Assembly (NCBI GenBank): GCA_031411235.1
Contig: JANOAR010000322.1
Coordinates: 1-7,040, forward strand
DNA length: 7,040 nucleotides
Reading direction: 5' to 3'
Origin: JANOAR01 sp031411235
Lineage (GTDB): Bacteria > Verrucomicrobiota > Verrucomicrobiia > Verrucomicrobiales > Verrucomicrobiaceae
The notes under the pieces: generated by a model
What the model saw: only the letters and a program-made list of their open reading frames with translations
Databases searched by the model: none
Told to the model about the DNA's origin: nothing
Position numbers and translations under genes: made by a program
Shown here: positions 1 to 6,133 of the stretch, piece by piece
Layout: each line of letters opens with the position of its first letter
How positions within the stretch are numbered: position 1 is the stretch's first letter

Positions 1-48
1 GCTAAAAATCTTCGGTCACTTTGTCCCGTTCCGGTCATACAACTGTGA

Positions 49-594
49 ATGGATGTTTCAAAGCCAGCCGATATGCCGAATCAGCGTCACGAGGAGTTCG
101 TGGGGCTGCTCACGGTGTCGCATCACAAACTGCTGGGCTACCTGCTCTCGCTGCTGGGGCGCTGGCATGATGCGCAGGATGTGCTGCAGCGGGCGTCGGT
201 GCTGATGTGGCAGAAGTTTGGCTCGTTTGAGAGCGGCACCGACTTCACCGCCTGGGCCAGCACGATCTGTTTCTATGAGGCGAGATACTTCCTGCGCACG
301 GCATCGCGCTCGCCTTTGCAGTTCGATGAGAGCTTGCTCGCTCTGCTTTCAGAAGAGCGCGCCGAAGAGTTGCCGCAGCATGAGCGGCGCATGGAGGCTT
401 TGGAGCTGTGTCTCGGATCACTTCGGGACGAGGATCGTGATCTGCTGCGCACCTCGTGCGCGGAGCATGGCGAGATCATCGCACTGGCCGCGCACCTGGG
501 ACGCGCACCGCGCACACTTTACAACAAGCTCGCCATCCTCCGCCGCATGTTGGCGGATTGTGTGATGAGCCGATTACAGGAGGAGATGTCATGA
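49..594 (+). CDS. Sigma-70 family (ECF-like) RNA polymerase sigma factor, Rhodopirellula/Verrucomicrobium type
   Basis: A 181-residue protein with the layout of a short two-domain sigma factor. Region 2 spans about residues 15-85 and contains the DAQDVLQRASVLMWQKF helix (41-57), typical of the core-binding and -10 recognition segment, then FTAWASTICFYEARYFLR. Region 4 spans about 115-170, with a helix-turn-helix around IIALAAHLGRAPRTLYNKL that would bind the -35 element. There is no region 1 or 3 and no signal-sensing extension. Its role should be to direct RNA polymerase to a small regulon. The start ATG follows directly on an in-frame TGA at 46-48, so it cannot begin further upstream; ATG 73 (residue 9) is an alternative, and neither has a clear ribosome binding site. 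Its stop overlaps the start of the anti-sigma-like gene, which strongly suggests paired expression. Family assignment is by recognition of region 2 and 4 patterns; target promoters are unknown. Confidence 0.9.
   Translation: MDVSKPADMPNQRHEEFVGLLTVSHHKLLGYLLSLLGRWHDAQDVLQRASVLMWQKFGSFESGTDFTAWASTICFYEARYFLRTASRSPLQFDESLLALLSEERAEELPQHERRMEALELCLGSLRDEDRDLLRTSCAEHGEIIALAAHLGRAPRTLYNKLAILRRMLADCVMSRLQEEMS
578..583 (+). promoter_or_regulatory. Strong Shine-Dalgarno site for the anti-sigma-like gene
   Basis: AGGAGG lies seven bases before ATG 591, inside the end of the sigma factor gene. It fixes the start of the downstream gene at 591 rather than at earlier in-frame starts or at ATG 597. It is the only textbook ribosome binding site in the four-gene block, so translation of the sigma partner is probably well ensured. 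Confidence 0.8.
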
Positions 595-1505
595 ACATGG
601 ATCAAAAAAAGCGATGGTTTGAGCTGTTCACCCTGCACGGGGCGGATGCGCTCACGCCGGATGAGCACGCAGAACTTCAAGCCATCCTGCGTCGCGATGC
701 TGCGGCGCGTCGTCTGTGGTTTGTGCATCAGGATGTCGAGATGGGTTTGCGTGCGCATCTGGCCGCTGCGCCTGTGGCGTCGGCACCATTGAAGTCGGCG
801 CGGAAGCCTGCTTACTGGTTGCAATGGCGTCCGCTGACGGCGGCGGCGGCGGGGATTGTGTTCGGCATGTTATACACGTCGGTGGTGTTTGGCTTCGTCA
901 CGCAGCGGCAGTTGCGGATACAGACTTTGCTCACCGAGGGCTTTGAAGATGCGGAGATGATTCACGACCGTGGGGTGCCGTCGCGCATGGAGGTGTGGTC
1001 GGGTGATCTTCAGGCTCCGCAGGACGCGGAGGGCGATGTGAAGCCTGCGGAAGGTAGGCGCATGGTCACGCTGCCGCCGGTGGAGAAACGGGACTTTAGC
1101 TATGCCTTTCGATTTGTGGATGTGTCAGCGCTGCCACCGCTGAGTGCCGGGCAAACGCGTGAGATCGAAGTGACGGCACAATTTCATGGTGCCATGCCGG
1201 GCGTGCATGAACGGTTCCAGATTCGTCTCGCGGCCTTTGCTGACGACGTCGCCGGGGCGCGCGAAATCTGGGTGAGAAACCATGTCGATGAGCTGGCGCT
1301 GCTGCATGTGGCGAAGACGGTCAGGGTGCCATCAAGCACAGCAGGCTGGACGACTCTGCGCTCGACGATGGATGTGCCTGCTGGCACACGACTGTTGCTC
1401 GTTTCACTCGCCGCAGGCGTGGTGGACGCCGATGCGGCGAAGACCGCGCACTACCTGGATGATGTGCAAATCCGCCTCATCACCCACGAAGCACCACTGC
1501 CCTGA
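591..1505 (+). CDS. Membrane-anchored anti-sigma-like (FecR-like) regulator with C-terminal beta-rich domain
   Basis: A 304-residue protein. Residues 7-55 form a short helical segment with LTPDEHAELQAILRRDAAARRLW, the pattern of the cytoplasmic anti-sigma domain seen in planctomycete and verrucomicrobial sigma partners. One hydrophobic helix lies at about 81-103 (PLTAAAAGIVFGMLYTSVVF and following). The remaining 200 residues, outside the cytoplasm, alternate hydrophobic and polar residues as in a beta-sandwich and end with YLDDVQIRL (288-296), a common final strand of jelly-roll carbohydrate-binding-like domains. The start is set by AGGAGG at 578-583 and by the four-base ATGA overlap with the sigma gene. 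The expected role is to hold the sigma factor at the membrane until an external signal reaches the C-terminal domain. I see the topology and gene pairing; anti-sigma activity and any sugar binding are inferred. No zinc-finger (HxxxCxxC) anti-sigma motif is present. Confidence 0.75.
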   Translation: MNMDQKKRWFELFTLHGADALTPDEHAELQAILRRDAAARRLWFVHQDVEMGLRAHLAAAPVASAPLKSARKPAYWLQWRPLTAAAAGIVFGMLYTSVVFGFVTQRQLRIQTLLTEGFEDAEMIHDRGVPSRMEVWSGDLQAPQDAEGDVKPAEGRRMVTLPPVEKRDFSYAFRFVDVSALPPLSAGQTREIEVTAQFHGAMPGVHERFQIRLAAFADDVAGAREIWVRNHVDELALLHVAKTVRVPSSTAGWTTLRSTMDVPAGTRLLLVSLAAGVVDADAAKTAHYLDDVQIRLITHEAPLP

Positions 1506-1529
1506 TACCTCGACCGCTCTTCTTTTGTC

Positions 1530-3476
1530 ATGAAACACCTGCTCACACTGCACCTCGTCACCGCCTGCTTGCTGCTCGTCCCACAATCCAACGCGGCCCC
1601 GCCCAATGTCGTCTATATCTTGGCCGACGACATCGGCTGGGGTGACATCAGTGCCCATGGCGGCGGTGTGCCCACGCCACACATCGACAAGCTCTTTTCC
1701 AAAGGCGTGGAGCTGACGCAGTTCATGGGTTGGTGCGTGTGCTCACCCACTCGCGCGATGCTGCTCACGGGGAGGCATCCGATCCGCGTGGGCACCGCGC
1801 CGGAGACTGGTGGAGAGCTAGACCCTGCGGAGACGACCCTCGCCGAGGGCTTCAAGGCCAACGGCTACCGCACCGGCGTCTTTGGCAAATGGCACAACGG
1901 CAATGATCCCGACACGCCGGAGTTTCGCGCTCACTTTGCGGAGGCGTTCAAGGCGATGCCGAACAAGAAGCCGGAGTTCGGTCATGGCGTGAACACGCAT
2001 GGCTTTGATGAAGCGTGGATTTATTATGGCGGTGGCCCAGACCACTTCACCCGCCGCACCGTGAAAGGCAACGGGCCAGTTTCCTGGTGGCACAATCTGG
2101 AGTTCCGTCCGCAAGACGAAGGCTACACGGATGATTTGCTCACAAAGCACGCGCTGGAGTTCATCAACGCAAACAAGGCTCAGCCGTTCTTTTGCTACAT
2201 CCCGTTCCAAATCGCCCATGCGCCTATTCAGGCCAAAGAGAGTGATTTGGCACAGATCGATCCTCAGATGGCCGCGAAGCTCCCCGCTGCCAGCGACAAG
2301 GCTACCGCCGAGGAAAAGCACATTCACGCCGCGATGCTGCACGCACTCGACAACAACGTCGCCACCATCGAGGCCGAACTGACGAAGCTTGGCTTGATCG
2401 AAAACACCATCTTCGTTTTCACCAGCGACAACGGCGCGATGGAAGCCGGCAACAGCCTGCCCCTGCGCGGTCACAAGCACACGCTCTACGACGGCGGCGT
2501 GCGCCTGCCCACCGTCATTCATTGGCCGAAAGGCGGACTCGTCGGCGGCAAAAAGTGGAATGGCCTCTGCGGTGCCTTGGACATGTTCCCCACGCTCATG
2601 GCGATGACCGACTCGAAGATGCCCGAGACCCGCCCGCTCGATGGAAAGAACATCTGGCCCGCCCTCCGTGACAACACCGTCAGCCCGGTAGAAAGCTACT
2701 ACTGGGTCTGGCATGACTGCGACGCCATCCGCACCGCGCAGTGGAAGCTCCATCGCTTCTTCAATCGGTTCGAGCTTTACGACATCAGCAAAGATGAAAC
2801 CGAGTCGAACAACCTCGCCGATGCCAATCCCGACGTGGTGAAATCCCTCGCCGCGAAGATGGACACATGGGCCGGCTCCCTCGGCGCGGCCCTCAGCCAC
2901 CAGCCCGCGCCTGCCAAATACCACACGCCAGCCGCACCCGAAGGTGAAGTGCTCGCCGTGACTGTGACCATCTCCGACACGGCCAAGCCCAAGGATCGCC
3001 TAGCCATCAACATCGCCAACTGGAGCGGCACCCAATACGCCACCGACTGGATCGAATACGACATCGCCTTCTCGCCTAACACACCGAAGCGACACCCGTA
3101 TTTCTCCACGCTCGAAGGCAACAACAGCAAGCCCTTCGGCCCGCTGTTCAAGCCCGGTGCCGCCGTCGATCAGCATGGCCACGACCAAGTCACCGGCCCC
3201 GGCATCGCCGATGGCAAAAGCGTCTGGGAGCACCGCATCATCGGCCTCGCCACCACTGCGCCCGGCCCGCTCGGCAAGCACGGCGTCGTCTTCACCGGCG
3301 GCACCGCAGGCACCTACACGATCTACCTCGACAACCTCCGCCTCCGCCACGCTGACGGCACCACGACCCCAATCTGGAGCAACGGCAAAGACACGCGTGC
3401 CTCCACGTTCAAGGCGAACGCCCTCTTCAAAGACCTCCAAGTCCGCGCCGTTGATAAAGCGGAAGCAGGCAAGTGA
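1530..3476 (+). CDS. Secreted formylglycine-dependent sulfatase with extra C-terminal beta domain
   Basis: A 648-residue member of the alkaline phosphatase-like sulfatase family, hydrolysing sulfate esters after export. A signal peptide covers residues 1-22, with likely cleavage after SNA. Family landmarks in order: NVVYILADD with metal ligands D33 and D34; CSPTRAMLLTG (71-81), the full signature in which C71 would become formylglycine; GKWH (119-122); H230; TSDNG (298-302) with D300 and N301; and K316 before DGGVRLPTVIHWP. The usual sulfatase fold ends near residue 455. A further domain of about 180 residues follows (470-648), beta-rich, with YTIYLDNLRLRHADG (596-610). The start ATG has no clear Shine-Dalgarno site and is chosen for the signal peptide. 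The gene begins 24 bases after the anti-sigma-like gene. C-terminal LHRFFNRFELYDISKDETESNNLA is typical of arylsulfatase A-like enzymes. The substrate cannot be told; a sulfated polysaccharide is plausible. Confidence 0.93.
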   Translation: MKHLLTLHLVTACLLLVPQSNAAPPNVVYILADDIGWGDISAHGGGVPTPHIDKLFSKGVELTQFMGWCVCSPTRAMLLTGRHPIRVGTAPETGGELDPAETTLAEGFKANGYRTGVFGKWHNGNDPDTPEFRAHFAEAFKAMPNKKPEFGHGVNTHGFDEAWIYYGGGPDHFTRRTVKGNGPVSWWHNLEFRPQDEGYTDDLLTKHALEFINANKAQPFFCYIPFQIAHAPIQAKESDLAQIDPQMAAKLPAASDKATAEEKHIHAAMLHALDNNVATIEAELTKLGLIENTIFVFTSDNGAMEAGNSLPLRGHKHTLYDGGVRLPTVIHWPKGGLVGGKKWNGLCGALDMFPTLMAMTDSKMPETRPLDGKNIWPALRDNTVSPVESYYWVWHDCDAIRTAQWKLHRFFNRFELYDISKDETESNNLADANPDVVKSLAAKMDTWAGSLGAALSHQPAPAKYHTPAAPEGEVLAVTVTISDTAKPKDRLAINIANWSGTQYATDWIEYDIAFSPNTPKRHPYFSTLEGNNSKPFGPLFKPGAAVDQHGHDQVTGPGIADGKSVWEHRIIGLATTAPGPLGKHGVVFTGGTAGTYTIYLDNLRLRHADGTTTPIWSNGKDTRASTFKANALFKDLQVRAVDKAEAGK

Positions 3477-3499
3477 TCATCTCAACTTTACCGACACCC

Positions 3500-4861
3500 A
3501 TGAAATACCGACACCTCATCATCACGGCACTTCTGAGTTCGCTACTACCGCTCGCTGCTGCTCCAGCCACTACTTCCAAGCCCAACATCGTCTTCCTCCT
3601 CGCCGATGACCTCGGCGGCAGTGACCTGCATTGCTACGGGCATCCTTACTCGCGCACACCGAACATCGACTCCCTCGCCAGGGATGGCACGCGCTTCATG
3701 CAATACTACGCCACGGGTGCCACTTGCTGCCCCACACGCACGGGGCTCATGACCTCATGGTTTCCGGCGAGGTATGCGACCTATCCCGCGAACGGCGGGT
3801 TCGCGGATCGCGTCACCATTACCGAGCTGCTGAAGAAGAACGGCTATGCCACCGGGCACTTTGGCAAATGGCACATCGGGCCGGAACAAAAGTCCGGCAT
3901 TTACGGCATTGATTCCATCGGCTCGGGTGAGGCAGAGGGCGGGAAGAAAAAGAAAGTCGCTGATGAGCGTGGCCGCGATGCTCACCTCTATGATGAGGCC
4001 ATTCAGTTCATCGAGAAGAACAAGAGCGGCCCCTTTTATATCAACGTGTGGGGCCATATCCCGCACAACCCCGTGAACCCCACCGAAGGACTGGTGAAGC
4101 GCTGGGCCGATCTCAAAGTCAGCGACGGTGATTTCCCCGAGCAGATGCATGGCAAATTCAGCGATGTGCGAAATGCCAAAGGTGACGTGGACGATGGCAT
4201 GCGCCGCTATCTCGCCGACATCGAATCGCTCGATGACAGCGTGGGCATGATCCTCAAGCGGCTCGATCAACTCGGCCTGCGCGAGAACACCATCGTCATC
4301 TTCAACACCGACCAAGGCGCGGACATGACCAAGGCAGGACAAGGTGGACTGCGCTTCAATCAAATGGGCTTCAATGGCTCCGTTCGCGGCGGCAAGCACA
4401 CGCACTGGGAAGGCGGCGTGCGCTGCCCCTGGATCGTGCGCTGGCCCGGTCATGTGCCCGCAGGCCGCACGGATGAGCAATCCGTCATCAGCGGCGTGGA
4501 CTTTCTGCCCACCCTTTGCGCCATCACTGGCGTGAAGATCAACACCAACGACTTCGATGGAGAGGACGCCTCCACCGCATGGCTTGGCAAAGCGCCGCAT
4601 GTGCGCACCAAGCCCCTGCTCTGGAAAACCAGTGCGCCCGGCAGTGATGCCCAGATTCGCGAAGGCCAGTGGAAACTGCGCCTCCCCACGCGCAAAAAAG
4701 ATGGCGAAGTCGAACTTCACGACATCCTCGCCGATCCCGCCGAGGCCGTGAACCTCGCCGATAAGCATCCCGACATCGTGAAGAAACTCTCATCGAAGCT
4801 GCAAGCCTGGATCGCCTCTTTGCCGAAGGAATACGAGAAGACCAAGGACAAGGATGATTGA
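3500..4861 (+). CDS. Secreted formylglycine-dependent sulfatase, second copy of a different subfamily
   Basis: A 453-residue sulfatase. ATG 3500 is preferred over GTG 3473 because it gives a clean signal peptide (residues 1-21, MKYRHLIITALLSSLLPLAA) and does not overlap the preceding gene, which ends 23 bases upstream; no good ribosome binding site is seen for either. Landmarks: NIVFLLADD with D36 and D37; the signature CCPTR at 76-80, with C76 as the predicted formylglycine; GKWH at 122-125; IPHNP with H189; TDQG at 270-273; and K299 in GGKHTHWEGG. Two departures are visible: the signature continues TGLMTS, so a serine (86) replaces the usual glycine, and Q272 stands where most relatives have Asn or His after the metal-binding Asp. 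A lysine-rich insert (149-152) follows GKWH by about 25 residues. The fold ends at the normal place, so it lacks the C-terminal domain of its neighbour. Probably active on a sulfated glycan, substrate unknown. Confidence 0.92.
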   Translation: MKYRHLIITALLSSLLPLAAAPATTSKPNIVFLLADDLGGSDLHCYGHPYSRTPNIDSLARDGTRFMQYYATGATCCPTRTGLMTSWFPARYATYPANGGFADRVTITELLKKNGYATGHFGKWHIGPEQKSGIYGIDSIGSGEAEGGKKKKVADERGRDAHLYDEAIQFIEKNKSGPFYINVWGHIPHNPVNPTEGLVKRWADLKVSDGDFPEQMHGKFSDVRNAKGDVDDGMRRYLADIESLDDSVGMILKRLDQLGLRENTIVIFNTDQGADMTKAGQGGLRFNQMGFNGSVRGGKHTHWEGGVRCPWIVRWPGHVPAGRTDEQSVISGVDFLPTLCAITGVKINTNDFDGEDASTAWLGKAPHVRTKPLLWKTSAPGSDAQIREGQWKLRLPTRKKDGEVELHDILADPAEAVNLADKHPDIVKKLSSKLQAWIASLPKEYEKTKDKDD

Positions 4862-4882
4862 GGCAGCTCACCGCGACCGATG

Positions 4883-5647
4883 TTACACACGGCCTTGATC
4901 CACCCGCCGATGCTCGGTCGGCGACATGCCAGTGACCGAACGAAAGGCGCGTGTGAAGGCGCTGTGATCCGCAAAGCCGCAGTCCAGGGCAATCTGGGCG
5001 ATGGAGGCATCGGTTTCACGCAGCAGTCGGCAGCCAGCGGTGATGCGCGTCTTGGTGATCAATTGCATGGGACTGATGCCATGGATGCGCTTGATGGTGC
5101 GGGCAAAGCGCACCGCCGTCATGCCAGCCTTGCGTGCCAGTGATGACGGGCTGACTGGATCTTCGTAGGCCGTTTCGAGATAGCGCAACACCCGCGCCAC
5201 CTCGGACGAAACGTCATCACGGCTCACGGGTGAAGCTAGGTCTTTGGAGATGCCGATGAGGCCCGTCACTTGGCCGCGTTCATCGCGGATGGGCAGCTTG
5301 CTCGTCAGCCCCCACACGGGCACATTGGGCCGCCGCCAGAACAACTCCAGTCGCTCGATGATGGGGCGTCCTGTGCGCAGCACCTGCTCATCCTGCTCCG
5401 TGGGGATGCGCCCATAATCACCAGGGCACACATCGCAGGGGCGCCTGCCGAGCATCTGCGATTTGTCCTTGAGACCATGTCGCACGACCAGCGACTGGTT
5501 CACCAGCACATAGCGCCCGGTGACATCCTTGATGAAAAAAGCCGTGTCGTGCATCAGATCGGCCACCTGCTCCACGAGACGCGCATCCATGAGCAGTGCG
5601 CCTTGATTCGAGAAGATGCCGGGAAGTGCTGAGGTGGCTTTTTTCAT
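4883..5647 (-). CDS. AraC family transcription regulator with N-terminal PAS sensor domain
   Basis: A 254-residue two-domain regulator. Residues 22-137 read as a PAS fold: MHDTAFFIKDVTGRYVLVNQ opens it and GQVTGLIGISKDL closes it. Residues 145-250 are an AraC-type double helix-turn-helix, with SPSSLARKAGMTAVRFARTI as the first recognition region and IAQIALDCGFADHSAFTRAF plus the classic TGMSPTEHRR ending as the second. PAS domains bind small molecules or sense redox state; here a CDVC pair (C71, C74) lies in the PAS domain, but a cofactor is not evident. The start is uncertain: GTG 5674 adds nine residues, whereas ATG 5647 fits the family N-terminus (ALPGIFSNQ follows shortly) and a candidate promoter just upstream. 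It converges on the second sulfatase gene, leaving 21 bases between stop codons. Control of the sulfatase block is possible but unproven. Confidence 0.9.
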   Translation of the reverse strand: MKKATSALPGIFSNQGALLMDARLVEQVADLMHDTAFFIKDVTGRYVLVNQSLVVRHGLKDKSQMLGRRPCDVCPGDYGRIPTEQDEQVLRTGRPIIERLELFWRRPNVPVWGLTSKLPIRDERGQVTGLIGISKDLASPVSRDDVSSEVARVLRYLETAYEDPVSPSSLARKAGMTAVRFARTIKRIHGISPMQLITKTRITAGCRLLRETDASIAQIALDCGFADHSAFTRAFRSVTGMSPTEHRRVDQGRV

Positions 5648-5675
5648 GCAGTGAGGATGCTCAGAAACGGTCACG

Positions 5676-5704
5676 AGTTAAGTGACTTCCACCCGTTTTG
5701 TCAT
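5676..5704 (-). promoter_or_regulatory. Candidate promoter of the PAS-AraC gene
   Basis: Read on the - strand, ATGACA (5704-5699) resembles a -35 box (five of six matches to TTGACA), followed by exactly 17 bases and TTAACT (5681-5676) as a poor -10 box (three of six). Transcription would start around 5668, a little upstream of ATG 5647 and downstream of GTG 5674, which favours the ATG as start. Weak evidence, since -10 agreement is low. Confidence 0.25.
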
Positions 5705-5705
5705 T

Positions 5706-5807
5706 GTGTGGCTTTTGGGTTGTTCGATCCAGCTTGATGGTAGCGTCGTGCGCACGGAAGTGATGCTTCACGGCGAGCGTGTCGGCATCAAGGCACCCGC
5801 CCGCTAA
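5706..5807 (+). other. Coding-looking remnant ending in an in-frame TAA
   Basis: The stretch upstream of the Ig-like remnant contains an open frame (back to 5682, after TAA 5679) that from about 5730 reads like real protein: QLDGSVVRTEVMLHGERVG and a few more residues, then TAA at 5805-5807. A start could be GTG 5682, GTG 5706 or ATG 5763, none with a ribosome binding site. I do not recognise the family. It is in the same reading frame as the following Ig-like remnant, so the two may be pieces of one gene broken by the TAA. It may also be the 3' end of a lost gene, or chance. It partly overlaps the likely AraC promoter region. Confidence 0.3.
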
Positions 5808-6133
5808 CCAGATACAAAGCCCGAGCGATCAAATCCCATAGCTCCGCAAACAGATGGCAAGCGCTCAAACCAAGAGTTCCTACTCGCCAATCTGCTCTCG
5901 CATTTCTACGTCGGGGATGCGGTCAGTCTCGACCTCGCCACCATCTTCTACCCGATGCCTACTGGCCAAGCCCTCGCCGTCGTCGGCCTGCCGCCCGGTG
6001 TCAGCTTCAATCCCACCACCGGCGTCATCAGCGGCACCGTGCTCGGCCTCGGCACCACCAGCGGCGTGGCGATTCAGATCAAACAAGGCAAAGCGGTGTG
6101 GCACGCCCTACTGCTGGATCTCGCCATCGAACC
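5808..6133 (+). pseudogene. Remnant of a putative-Ig (He_PIG-like) domain protein
   Basis: The + strand frame directly after TAA 5805 is open and encodes VGDAVSLDLATIF (5910-5948) followed by GLPPGVSFNPTTGVISGT (5985-6038), the hallmark core of the putative-Ig (He_PIG) domain found repeated in bacterial surface and adhesion-type proteins. Further strands follow to about 6130 (GVAIQIKQGKAVWHALLLDLAIEP). No ATG, GTG or TTG lies in frame before ATG 5955, which is in mid-domain, and the frame has no stop of its own: it runs on antisense through the neighbouring fibre gene to 6833. It thus lacks both ends. The best reading is a decayed or rearranged fragment of a larger surface or tail protein; a frameshift from ATG 5854 in another frame is an alternative. 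Start and end given are those of the recognisable open segment up to the stop of the opposing gene. Confidence 0.55.

Larger units (their letters stand above)
5648..6133. other. 486-base region without an intact gene
   Basis: Between the AraC start and the end of the fibre gene I see the likely AraC promoter (about 5676-5704), the two + strand coding remnants described separately, and nothing else. No tRNA-like structure, no transposase fragment and no convincing direct or inverted repeat that would mark an attachment site were found by eye. Confidence 0.5.

Noticed and set aside
1..48. Promoter for the sigma factor gene
   Set aside because: The 48 bases contain TTGTCC and CATACA but with a spacing of only nine bases; no convincing -35/-10 pair or autoregulatory site can be supported and the upstream context is missing.
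456..590. Longer start for the anti-sigma-like gene at 456
   Set aside because: It would overlap the sigma gene by over 130 bases with Arg/His-rich sequence; AGGAGG before ATG 591 and the ATGA overlap decide for 591.
1818..2924. 368-codon open frame on the - strand
   Set aside because: It lies fully antisense to the first sulfatase, whose motifs are intact; its protein is rich in Val, Gly, Arg and Ala with no recognisable domain, as expected of a GC-rich antisense shadow.
3473..3499. GTG start for the second sulfatase
   Set aside because: It adds nine residues before an excellent signal peptide starting at ATG 3500 and would overlap the preceding stop codon region.
3755..4768. 337-codon open frame on the - strand
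   Set aside because: Antisense shadow of the second sulfatase; no motif, and the + strand reading has every family landmark.
4874..4920. Inverted repeat CGACCGA ... TCGGTCG as a terminator between the convergent genes
   Set aside because: Seven-base arms with a 33-base loop and no T run, one arm inside the AraC coding sequence; probably chance.
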